The notes under the pieces are model-generated. The model did no database searches. It worked only from the letters and a program-made list of their open reading frames with translations, and was not told the DNA's origin. The position numbers and the translations under genes were made by a program. A stretch of 64,000 nucleotides of DNA from Cohaesibacter gelatinilyticus (GTDB lineage Bacteria; Pseudomonadota; Alphaproteobacteria; Rhizobiales; Cohaesibacteraceae), in NCBI RefSeq assembly GCF_900215605.1, contig NZ_OBEL01000004.1, positions 346,565-410,564 on the forward strand, in the 5' to 3' direction. Shown piece by piece: positions 36,750 through 46,100 of this stretch. Position 1 is the first letter of the stretch, and each line of letters starts with the position of its first letter.

Positions 36750-37409
36750 ATGAAGCTGACTCCCGTTGATATCTCCAAAACCGCGTCTGCATCGGAAATC
36801 GTGTTCGATGCGTTGAAAAAAGCTATTATTGAGGGGGAGCTTGAAATTGGAACCCAGCTGAAACAGGACGAAATTGCTCGCCTTTTCAACACCAGTCGTA
36901 TTCCTGTCCGGGAAGCAATCTCACGCTTGGAGCAGCAGGGGCTTGTGAAGTCGCAGCGCTATAAAGGGGCTGTGGTGTCTGGTTTGTCTGTTGAAGAAGC
37001 GGAGGAAATCTTTCAATTTCGCATGTTGCTTGAGCCAGAAGTGATGCGCCATGCGGTACCGAAAATGTCCGCCAGTGTACTCAAGCAAGCGCAATTTTAT
37101 TATGAGGAATTCTCCAAATCCAAGGATCCCATGGAGTGGGGCGATTTGAACCGCAAATTCCACTCCACACTCTATGATGCCTGTGCGCTACAATATCATT
37201 TGGGAGCGATTGATCATGCCATGGATCAGATTGACCGTTATTTGCGGGCGCAGCTTGTTTTGAGTGATGGTATCGAGAGAGCGAATATCGAGCATAATGC
37301 GATCCTGCAGGCCTGCAAAGACAGGGATGCTGATTTGGCGGCCAAACTGACCTATGAGCATATCAACGGAGCTAAGGATTCTTTGCTGGTTCATATCGCC
37401 AAGGCATAA
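36750..37409 (+). CDS. GntR-family regulator with FCD domain
   Basis: 219 residues. The winged helix-turn-helix spans about residues 12-78 (LKQDEIARLFNTSRIPVREAISRLEQQGLV) and the FCD ligand domain about 85-205, all helical. It is divergent from the hydroxyproline cluster, 274 bases away, as expected for its local repressor. The inducer is probably hydroxyproline or an intermediate; that is inference. Confidence 0.9.
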   Translation: MKLTPVDISKTASASEIVFDALKKAIIEGELEIGTQLKQDEIARLFNTSRIPVREAISRLEQQGLVKSQRYKGAVVSGLSVEEAEEIFQFRMLLEPEVMRHAVPKMSASVLKQAQFYYEEFSKSKDPMEWGDLNRKFHSTLYDACALQYHLGAIDHAMDQIDRYLRAQLVLSDGIERANIEHNAILQACKDRDADLAAKLTYEHINGAKDSLLVHIAKA

Positions 37410-37431
37410 GTATTCCGGCGAATGATCTCAT

Positions 37432-37483
37432 AAAAAAGCCCACGAAGTGGATGAGAATTCATTCAACCATCGTGGGCTTTTTT
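37432..37483 (+). terminator. Terminator after the GntR gene
   Basis: AAAAAAGCCCACGA (37432-37445) pairs perfectly with TCGTGGGCTTTTTT (37470-37483) across a 24-base loop, ending in six T residues on the plus strand. It lies 22 bases after the stop codon and could work in both directions. Confidence 0.85.
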
Positions 37484-39078
37484 ACTCTTGCAACAGAGCG
37501 GCCTGCTCTTTTGAGAGATATCCATTGAGAAAACATTGTTTTGTGGCGCCCTGTATAACCGCGTTGATAGTCAACACAGAGGCTATGCCCAAACCAACGG
37601 TTATGAATGCGAAATACCCGATTGCAGATTTGGATGACGCAAAGATAGCCGCATTTCCCTGTAAAAGGCCTCAGGGGCAGATGGACAATATTCTTTATTG
37701 ATCGCTATATAGGCTCCCCTCCAAAAAATGAGAACGAACAATGCTGCAAGACAGCCCTGCATTTCTCGAATGACTGATGAGGAAGTGGGTCATGTGATTT
37801 GTGATCGATCAGTTCTTTCCATCAGATCATCAGACCATGCCAAACCAAAAGCATCTCTGTTTCACGCGTTTTTGGAAAGCACATAGAGATCGCGAACGCC
37901 TCCAACTGAGAAAAGAAGACCATAGTCTCCATTGATATGAAGAGAATGAGCGAGGTGATGTCTGAATCAAAATGTTTTTATCGCCCAGATATGGACGAAA
38001 CCCGAAACCCACCAGAAATTCGCTATTTCAGAGCTAGTTAAAAAGATAGCACTAGATTTCCACTCGGAAGTCGCAATTTGCTACACCTATTTTATCCCGC
38101 TTACTCTGCAATTATCCTACTGAGGAATATCACAGTATTTAATATTGATAAGAGTTACTTATCATTAATTATAAGACTCTGTTAACCATGTTCAAGTGAT
38201 GATAGCTAAGTGATTTATAATTATTATTAATGTATTTTTTTGTTTTATTTCAATTGAATATTATCTGTCGGTTCTTGGTGGAGTTGGATTGTAGGCGGAG
38301 TGATAGGCATGTGAAAAGCAACAACAAATGATCCTTCACATTTGGAGCAACAATATATGGGATAGCCGGCTCAGAACGTCTCGATGTTATTTTCGTGGTT
38401 TCGGTTAGTGCACTTTGAAATGTGCCTGCCCCTTATAACCGTTCATTCATCGAGCGTAGATTGACCTTGTTGTCTTGAAGTGAATCCATGTTTTGGGTGA
38501 GGTCACCTAAACACGCCATGTGAACTCAGAAGAAGAGGCAGATATGGGGCATGGCTATCGAATGAAAATGGATCCAATTGTTTTGAATGCCAGTATTGTT
38601 TATCAGGAACCAATATTCACAGCTTGTTAACATATTTGAAATTGACGTATTAATGTGAGTTGTAAATTTTTGTTTAAAACTTTTTGATTGTATGTGTCTG
38701 AAAATATTACCTTTTGAAGTTTCAAAGGTAGGCGTGATTTTTATAGTGCATTTTTCCAGTCACTGATGATCCGGAGAACTGGTAGAATAAATATTGACAT
38801 CAACCTATGGTATTTATAGAAGTTCCAGCGGGGGTGCGCATTGTATTTCGAGTAAGCCAATGCGTTTGATATCTATACGAAATTATTTTTCTTCATGGAA
38901 AGTATTGCCTGATGGGCTCGTTCCAATCGGAGATTTTTCTTTTTCTTTTTCTTTTTCTTTTTTATCCGATAAATCCAACAAAGCAGATCGTTTATATTTC
39001 ATTCAGAAGGCGCTTTCTAGCTCTTGTAAACAAAGCCAGGAAGTTCTGCAGAGGCTCCGCGATTTAAAGCGGAGCTAT
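37484..39078. other. AT-rich gene-free region before the TPS operon
   Basis: About 1.6 kb with no supported gene. From about 38050 to 38760 it is markedly AT-rich, unlike the metabolic genes to the left. It must contain the promoter of the sel1-ialB-sel1-tpsB-cdiA operon and it holds the hexamer repeat at 38934-38963. An open frame runs from 38794 into the Sel1 gene, but its first 95 codons look non-coding. Confidence 0.5.
38934..38963 (+). repeat. Tandem hexanucleotide repeat (TTTTTC)4 plus T6
   Basis: Four TTTTTC units followed by six T residues, about 115 bases before the proposed GTG start of the first TPS-operon gene. If translated it would read Phe-Ser repeats; I think it is untranslated leader or promoter DNA. 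Such tracts can change length by slippage. Confidence 0.8.
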
Positions 39079-39909
39079 GTGCTATTTGGCGACCGGAGAT
39101 GGTCTCCTGCGTTTCTGGGATTGCTTGTTGGTCTACTGGTTATGTCTTCTACCTCTGTTCGAGCTGATGTTGCTTCAGCAATCAAAACGCTGGAAAGCGG
39201 CGATGTTTCAGGGTCTGTGAAGGAATTTCAAGCTGCCTTTGAAGCTGGTGACCCTGATGGTGCTTTTTATATTGGTCGCTTGTTTGAAATGGGGTTGGGA
39301 ACAGACAAGGATATGCGACGTGCGGCTCAACTCTATGCTGCAGCTGCATCCAAACAAAGTGCGAAGGCACAAAATCGTCTTGGATTGATGCATCTGAACG
39401 GAGAGTTCGTTCTGCAGGATTATCAACGGGCAGCAGAACTGATCTGTGCATCAGCCGATGCAGGGGATGCCAATGGCCAGTTCAATTGTGGTCTGTTGTA
39501 TCAAGATGGCAAGGGCGTTTCCCGTGATCTGTCCAAAGCAGTTTCCTATTGGGATCGCGCCGCTGAGCAGAATAATGTTGCTGCTATGAATTTCCTTGGT
39601 CAGGCGTATTTGTCCGGAAAAGGTGTGAAGCAGGATCCTGCAAAAGCCGTTACTTATTTCAGCAAAACGGCTGCAGCTGGAAATCCGATGGGATTGTATG
39701 AGCTGGCAAAGGCCTATCAGACCGGGGCGGGCCTTCCAAAAGATCTGGTGCTTGCTCATGCCTATGCCAATCTCGCGGCTATCCGCAGCATGGAAGGTGC
39801 TGCAGACTTGCGGAACAATCTGGAAAAACAATTGAAAGCTGATGAGCTTGTAAAAGCCCAGGAATTTGCCCGAACCTGGAAAGCCGTCCCGCTTGACGGC
39901 AACGGATAA
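39079..39909 (+). CDS. Exported Sel1-repeat protein
   Basis: 276 residues if started at GTG 39079, chosen because GGAG lies just upstream and because the product then begins with a clean signal peptide (LFGDRRWSPAFLGLLVGLL, cut after VRA near residue 31). The mature part is a run of about five Sel1 repeats of 36 residues (ALYNLG-like pattern: AFYIGRLFEMGLGTDKD, AQNRLGLMHLNGEF, GQFNCGLLYQDGKGVSRD, AMNFLGQAYLSGKGVKQD, GLYELAKAYQTGAGLPKD). Sel1 repeats form alpha-solenoid scaffolds for protein binding. It heads an operon with ialB, a second Sel1 gene and a two-partner secretion pair. Function unknown; the start is uncertain. Confidence 0.78.
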   Translation: MLFGDRRWSPAFLGLLVGLLVMSSTSVRADVASAIKTLESGDVSGSVKEFQAAFEAGDPDGAFYIGRLFEMGLGTDKDMRRAAQLYAAAASKQSAKAQNRLGLMHLNGEFVLQDYQRAAELICASADAGDANGQFNCGLLYQDGKGVSRDLSKAVSYWDRAAEQNNVAAMNFLGQAYLSGKGVKQDPAKAVTYFSKTAAAGNPMGLYELAKAYQTGAGLPKDLVLAHAYANLAAIRSMEGAADLRNNLEKQLKADELVKAQEFARTWKAVPLDGNG

Positions 39910-39935
39910 TATTCCAGCTTCACAAGGACAATCAG

Positions 39936-40520
39936 ATGATCAGTTTTCGGCAAGCAATGGTTGCCGTTGTCGCGACCACTTTGACTTTTTTCAACCAGGC
40001 ACACGCTTCCGGTTCGCCCTCTTTGCCAACAGCGGAAGACAAAAATGATCAGGTCAGGATAGATCATTTTGAAGATTGGAGGGTGGTTTGCCCCGATGCA
40101 GAAAAGGCGCGCACTGCTGAAGCAGGGCAGGGTTGCCAGATGCTTCAGTCCGCTTCGATCAAGAATGACAAAGCCGATGAAAAACAGAAGAACCTCTTCC
40201 TGCTGACGATTTCAAGAAGTCGGGGAAAGAAGGGAGACAGCTTCGCCGTCATTACCGTTCCTGTTGGGGTTTATCTTGCTCCGGGTATCCAGATTTTGGT
40301 GGATCGCAGAAGGCCTTTCAAAGTGCTTTACGAGATATGCGGCGCCACTGCCTGTCATGCGGGGTTCAAGCTCTCCGGACATGCCTTGCATGCTTTCAAG
40401 CGCGGGAATTTGGCAAAATTCCGGGTTTGGATTGGTAAGGATCGTGTTGTCGATTTTCCTGTTTCTCTCAAAGGTTTCACCAGGGCCTTTACTCATTTCA
40501 GATCGGAGACTTCAAGGTAA
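39936..40520 (+). CDS. Invasion-associated locus B (IalB) family exported protein
   Basis: 194 residues with a signal peptide (cut near HAS, residue 25). The family pattern is visible: DHFEDWRVVCPD, GQGCQMLQS, ITVPVGVYLAPGIQILVD, YEICGATACHAGF, KRGNLAKFRVW. Four cysteines in two pairs should form disulfides in the periplasm. IalB was named from Bartonella erythrocyte invasion, but the family is widespread in alphaproteobacteria with no settled biochemical role. It sits 26 bases after a Sel1 gene and shares one base (TAATG) with the next gene, so all three are in one operon. Confidence 0.85.
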   Translation: MISFRQAMVAVVATTLTFFNQAHASGSPSLPTAEDKNDQVRIDHFEDWRVVCPDAEKARTAEAGQGCQMLQSASIKNDKADEKQKNLFLLTISRSRGKKGDSFAVITVPVGVYLAPGIQILVDRRRPFKVLYEICGATACHAGFKLSGHALHAFKRGNLAKFRVWIGKDRVVDFPVSLKGFTRAFTHFRSETSR

Positions 40521-41341
40521 TGCGTATATTCTCTTCGACTTTAAAGCTCGTATTGATGGGTCTGATACTTGTGCCGGTTTCGGCCATGGGCGGACCAATC
40601 GAGGATGGAAAACAGGCCTTTGAGGCTCGGAATTATGATGATGCCAGGCAATCTTTTGCCAAGGCATTTGGCGATGGAGAGGCGGAAGGCGGGTATTTTC
40701 TGGCACGCATGTTTGAGCTGGGGCTTGGTGTCGAGGTCGATGACCTCGCTGCGGTAAGATTATACAGGCAAACTGCGCAGAGCGGCTATGCTCAGTCGCT
40801 CAATCGTTTGGCGCTGATGCATTTTCGCGGTGAATTGGGTGTAGCTCAGGATTTTGTCCAGGCACGAGACTATTTCAGCCTTGCTGCGAAAGCAGGCGAT
40901 AAAAATGCCCAATTCAATCTCGGCAAGCTTTATTTCGAAGGCAAAGGCACAGACAAGAACCTTGATCAGGCGCTGGCATTGTATCGTCAGGCCGCAGCGC
41001 AAGATCATATCCTTGCCCTCAATACTTTGGGAGCTCTCTACAAGAAGGGAGCCAAAAGTCCGGCAGACAAGGAAAAAGCCCGTCAATATTTTCAAAGATC
41101 AGCCGAATTTGGCAATGCCGTTGGTCTGTTTGAAAGCGGTCTGTTCCAGCTGGAGCAGGGGGATGATGTTGCCAATCGGATTGCGGCCCATCGGCTCTTC
41201 AATCTCGCTGCCGCCAGAGGCCACCCCCGGGCGCTTGAGGCTTTGCGGGAATTGACCGCAGTGATGATGAGCGATGATCTCAGGCAGGCGCAAGAAGAAG
41301 CGCGGGCCTTTGTCGCGCTATCCGTCAGCGAGGGAAAGTAG
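40520..41341 (+). CDS. Second exported Sel1-repeat protein
   Basis: 273 residues with a signal peptide (LKLVLMGLILVPVSAMG, cut near residue 24). About five Sel1 repeats follow (EGGYFLARMFELGLGVEVDD, SLNRLALMHFRGELGVAQD, AQFNLGKLYFEGKGTDKN, ALNTLGALYKKGAKSPAD, AVGLFESGLFQLEQGDD). It resembles the first Sel1 protein of the operon, so the pair probably arose by duplication. Its start overlaps the ialB stop by one base and it ends 4 bases before tpsB. Role inferred only by context: a periplasmic or surface partner for the TPS exoprotein. Confidence 0.85.
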   Translation: MRIFSSTLKLVLMGLILVPVSAMGGPIEDGKQAFEARNYDDARQSFAKAFGDGEAEGGYFLARMFELGLGVEVDDLAAVRLYRQTAQSGYAQSLNRLALMHFRGELGVAQDFVQARDYFSLAAKAGDKNAQFNLGKLYFEGKGTDKNLDQALALYRQAAAQDHILALNTLGALYKKGAKSPADKEKARQYFQRSAEFGNAVGLFESGLFQLEQGDDVANRIAAHRLFNLAAARGHPRALEALRELTAVMMSDDLRQAQEEARAFVALSVSEGK

Positions 41342-41345
41342 GATC

Positions 41346-43085
41346 ATGACCCATCTTACTTTTTGCAAGCCTATTGGATCTGCTCTTCTTGTTTCGGCTC
41401 TGGCGCTCTGTTTCATGTCCCCGATCACGGCAGTTGCACAAGGTGTGCCGAATGTGGATCGGAACAGACTTGAGAGTGAATTGCGGCGCGAGGCCCTGTC
41501 TCGTGCAGAGGAGCAGGAAGAGCGCCAACGCTTGGATCGCGAGCGGCGCCAAAGCAAGCGCCAGCCGGATATATCTGCCGTGCCTCTCACCGGTCCACAA
41601 GGTGGCCCCTGTTTCACGATAAACAGAATTGATCTGAAAGGGTATGAGCGGTTCGGATATCTGCCCAAGGGATATTACCGGCTCCTTGGCACATGCGCGT
41701 CTCTTTCGGATATCATTGCAGTGCTCAATGACATCAACAGCCATTATCGGGATCTTGGTTATATAACGACGCGTGCCTATCTGCCCGAGCAGGATATTTC
41801 TGATGGCAGTCTGGAAATTGTCATCATTCCGGGACAGATCGAAGGATTTGTCTATGCAGGTGGCAAACAGGCGGACCGTCGTATCAAGGCCGCATTTCCC
41901 ACGAAACGGGGAAAGCTTCTCAATCTGCGTGATCTGGAACAGGGGCTTGAGAATATCAATGCTCCCCGGTCTGCGAAAGGCAAGTTTCAACTGATTCCGG
42001 GAGAAAAACCGGGCGGTTCCTTCGTAGAGGTCAATGTGGAAGACGGGCGACGGTTTCATGCAGGGCTGGATGTCAAGAATACGGGATTTGAGACAACAGG
42101 CATTGCCAAAACCACCGCCAATCTGGGGGTAGACAATCTGCTCGGTCTCAATGATCAGCTGAGCTTCGCCCTGACAACGACCCCCTTTGATGATCGTGCG
42201 GAAAAATATGCGGATAGTGTATCGCTCAGCCTGTCCGTCCCGTTTGGCAACTGGAGCTGGAGTGGTGAGAGCGGAGCCAGCCGGTATTATTTCATTCTGC
42301 CAGGGATCAACCAGTCCTATCCGGTCAGGGGGCGGTCACATTATCTGACCCTGTCGGCAGAACGGCTGCTGATGCGCAACCAGACATCGAAGATATTTGC
42401 CTATGGAGGCCTTAAACTCACCCGTACGCAGACCTTCATTGATGGTCACGAGATCGAAAGTCAGCGGCGGAGCCTGACCATTGGCTCGGCCGGGCTTCGG
42501 GGAGAGCATGCAATCCGTGCGGGCAAGCTGCACTGGGACATCGGGGCAAAATTCGGCCTTGATGCTTTCAGTGCCTATGTCTTCGACAAGAGCATCGTTG
42601 ATCCGGAATTTCGACTGATCAAGGCAAGGGTCAGCTATCAGCAGCCGCTTGCCGGAACAAATCTCCGATATAAGGGCACGCTGGTCGGACAATATTCGGA
42701 GTCAATTCTTCCGGGCACCGAACAGTTCTCCATCGGCAGCTGGTCCAGTGTTCGCGGTTTTCATGAGGACACCATGTATGGGGACAGCGGCATCTATCTG
42801 CAGAATTCATTGGAATGGACTGCCATGAAGCGTCCGGATTTTGAGCTGACCTTCTCTGCCGGGCTGGATGCCGGTTATGTCGAGCCATCGAAGCTCCGGT
42901 CCTGGTCGCAGGATTATCTGGTTGGTGCAAGCCTTGGCGCAAAAATGAAATTTCACGAGAAGGTCAGCCTGGAGCTGCGGGTTGCGCACGCCCTTTCGCG
43001 GCCAACCAGAAATCCGCCCAATTCAATGCCGGCCTTCGAAGCCTCACGTACGGTGGGTTTCGCCAGTCTGACCATGGAATTTTGA
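41346..43085 (+). CDS. Two-partner secretion outer-membrane transporter (TpsB/CdiB, FhaC/ShlB family)
   Basis: 579 residues from the ATG at 41346. A signal peptide (cut near VAQ, about residue 29), a charged coil (about 35-75), two POTRA domains (about 80-235; the first has GPCFTINRIDLKG, the second DISDGSLEIVIIPGQIEGF) and a 16-stranded barrel (about 240-579) follow in order. WSSVRGFHEDTMYGDSG is the conserved VRGF motif of the lumen loop, and the protein ends in a beta signal with terminal Phe (FASLTMEF). It would export the exoprotein encoded 38 bases downstream. Confidence 0.93.
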   Translation: MTHLTFCKPIGSALLVSALALCFMSPITAVAQGVPNVDRNRLESELRREALSRAEEQEERQRLDRERRQSKRQPDISAVPLTGPQGGPCFTINRIDLKGYERFGYLPKGYYRLLGTCASLSDIIAVLNDINSHYRDLGYITTRAYLPEQDISDGSLEIVIIPGQIEGFVYAGGKQADRRIKAAFPTKRGKLLNLRDLEQGLENINAPRSAKGKFQLIPGEKPGGSFVEVNVEDGRRFHAGLDVKNTGFETTGIAKTTANLGVDNLLGLNDQLSFALTTTPFDDRAEKYADSVSLSLSVPFGNWSWSGESGASRYYFILPGINQSYPVRGRSHYLTLSAERLLMRNQTSKIFAYGGLKLTRTQTFIDGHEIESQRRSLTIGSAGLRGEHAIRAGKLHWDIGAKFGLDAFSAYVFDKSIVDPEFRLIKARVSYQQPLAGTNLRYKGTLVGQYSESILPGTEQFSIGSWSSVRGFHEDTMYGDSGIYLQNSLEWTAMKRPDFELTFSAGLDAGYVEPSKLRSWSQDYLVGASLGAKMKFHEKVSLELRVAHALSRPTRNPPNSMPAFEASRTVGFASLTMEF

Positions 43086-43122
43086 AAAAACAATTATTTT
43101 GAACCATTACGGGATTTTGATC

Positions 43123-46100
43123 ATGACCAACGGGATAGAGCGTTTTATTGCAAGGCTGCTGATTGTCATCCTGAGTCTGCAACCGACACTTTTATATGCA
43201 GACAATATTCAGGTGGTTGGTCCTGATAATGGTCCGCGCCCTCATGCTGATCAATCCTATAATGGGACGCGTGTGCTGAATATTGCCACGCCGAAAGGGG
43301 GAACATCCCACAATATCTATAGTGATTTTGTTGCCGATGATCTGATCCTGAACAATTCCGCCACCAATGTGGACACACAGCTCGGAGGATGGATTGAGGG
43401 CAATCCCAATCTGACACCCGGCAATGAGGCAAATCTCTGGATTGGTGAGGTTGTTGGAGGCAATCAGACCCGCCTGAACGGAATTCTGGAAGTTGGTGGC
43501 AAAACGATGGATGTGATCCTTGCCAATGAATTCGGAATTACCTGCAATGGCTGCGGCTTCATCAATACCAATCGGGCAACCCTGACCACCGGTAAACCTG
43601 TTTTTGCTCCGAATGGTGCCTTGCAAAGTCTGGATGTGAAACGAGGGCTTGTGGAAATTGGACCAAATGGCCTGAATCCCGAAAGCCGACTGTCGCTCTC
43701 CGACACCAGAAGGGTGGATGTCATTGCCCGGGCTGCAGCCCTCTATGGCAAGATGCGGGGGTCCGAGCTGAATATCGTCGCCGGAGCCAACAAGGTTGAT
43801 TATAACTGGTCGTATGATCCGGAAACGGGGGCTGTTACCGGTATTGCCGAGCAGAGCGGATCAGGGGCTGCGCCTGCCTTTGCGGTTGATGTGGCTGCCC
43901 TTGGCGGCATGTATGCCAATGCCATCAAACTGGTTGCGACCGAGAATGGTGTCGGGGTTCGCCTCAATGGCGAGCTTGCCTCGGCAGGAAATATCTCCCT
44001 TCGCGCCGATGGCCAGCTGCGACTGGGGGCTCCATCCGCAGGTCATGTCCCCAAAATCAAGGCGAAAAAGAAGATCCGCATCAGGAATAACGGGCCGATC
44101 CTGCTCGAAGGGTCACTGGTTTCCGAGGACAATGATCTTGTTGATGTGCGAACCTCCAGTGGCGGCCTGACCTTTACCGGAGAGGCCCAGGGTGGAAATG
44201 TCACGCTGGAAAGTGCCGGTCTTGCCGATATCAGGGCCTCGGTTACTGCGCAGGGTGCCCTGCGGATCAGCTCTCTTGCCAATGATGTTTCCATTGGTAC
44301 GCAAGCGGAACTGTCTGCGCAGACCATGGATATTGATGCTGCCGTCAATGCCATTCTCAATGGCAAGCTTTCCGCCATCAATAGTCTTGATATTGATGCG
44401 GTGACGAGCATCAATGCGGCTGCGGGTTCGTCACTGACCGGCGACGATATTCAGCTTGATGCACAGACTGTTCTTGCCAGCGGATTGATAACAGCTGATG
44501 ACAATCTTGCCATCACTGCTGGTGCGGGTGGCGTCTCGACATCAGGAACACTAAGCGCCCGGACCTTGTCCATTGCCTCGGGCGGGACCGTGATCAATAG
44601 CGGCACGCTTTCAGCCGGTGACAGCCTGACGGTGGAAGCTGTTACATCCATCACCAATGCTGCGGTCATGATTTCAGGCAATGATCTTGCTCTGTATTCG
44701 GACCAGATTCTCAACAATGGTGGTGTGATCTGGGCCAATGACAGCGTGACCTTGGCTGCGAATGCAGATCTGGATTCCGCTTCTCTGGTTCAAAATACCA
44801 ATGGCCGGATCGAAGCGTTTCAGGGTGATCTGACCATTCGGGCCGATGCAGTTGATAATATCGGCATTGCTCCGTCCTCCGTCACCAGTGAAATTATCAA
44901 GTGGGTTGAAGAGGGTAGTGGTGAGCCAATCATTCCGTCCACGGAAATTCTGAAACTTGTCAAATCTGAATATCTGGGCAGCGATGGCAAGATCCTTGCC
45001 GCTCACTATCCTGCTTATCTGGCACTATGGGTAGATTTGATCAGTGGTGCCGATACCATGTCAGCAGAAGCACAGGCTCTTCTCAAATCCACGGTCACAA
45101 CCCCCAGCGGAACAGCTCTGGAATCCGAGCTGAAAACTCTTTGGTCCAATATGTTTGCCAAGGCAAACGAGGCCGGAACGACGGACCCGGCGGCCAAAGT
45201 GAAAGATATGGTCGATCCGGCCATTTTTGATGCTGATGGCAATGTTCTGCCTGCTCATGAAGCCGCTTATGTAGACTTGTGGGAAACCCTTGCGGCAGGC
45301 AACACAGTCGTGTCGGATGATGTCAAAGCCATCCTGAAGCCGGGTAGCCTCACAACGGAAGAGGTGACCGATCCGGACACCAGTATCACGACGACTGTCA
45401 CAACCAACACATTGACATCCGAGAGCACGAATGTCTGGGCCGCCATGATCAGCGGTTCCGATGCCTCTTACGATATTGTCAAAATCCTTTATCAGGACAA
45501 ATTCAGCAATGATGGCAAGCTGGCCGAGCTGGTCGCTGGCAAGGATATTGATATCAAGGCCGAGAAGCTGCGCAATATCTTCGGCACGGTTTCTGCTGGC
45601 GGTGATATTCTGATTACTGCCAACGAGGTGGAAAACAAGGCTCTTGGAGCAACCCAGGTATTGCTGGAGGTTCACAAGAAGCCGGGATGCTTTACCTGCC
45701 ATGAAGGTGAAACCGACTTCTATGACACATTTGGCGGTCGCATTGAGGCGGTTGGAAATGTCACCATTGTCGGCAGCCTTGCCAATGAAACGGTCCGGTC
45801 CTCGGAGATGTCCATTCAGGATGTCATGAATGAGATGAACGCCTATATTGCCGAGCAACAGGCAGAGGGTGACAGTTCTCTTGCCGGGGTTCCCGGTCTG
45901 AGATCCAACAATTTTCATCTCGATGATCACCGCACGGATGCCTATACCGAACCGGTATCGGGCAACGGTGATGATATTCGCAAAATCATTCCTGTTGATA
46001 CAGACAAGGTGATTGATGTCGCTGTAGCCCCGACAGTGACCCCGGGTGTTACCCCGACAGCACCAGTGGATGCCCTGCTGGCCGCTGGCCTGAATACAAT

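Noticed and set aside
37447..37701. 84-codon frame after the GntR gene
   Set aside because: It starts inside the terminator loop, has no ribosome-binding site, and the product looks random.
38794..39078. N-terminal extension of the first Sel1 gene
   Set aside because: It would place a Phe-Ser repeat and 95 odd residues before a clean signal peptide; a GTG with a ribosome-binding site explains the protein better.
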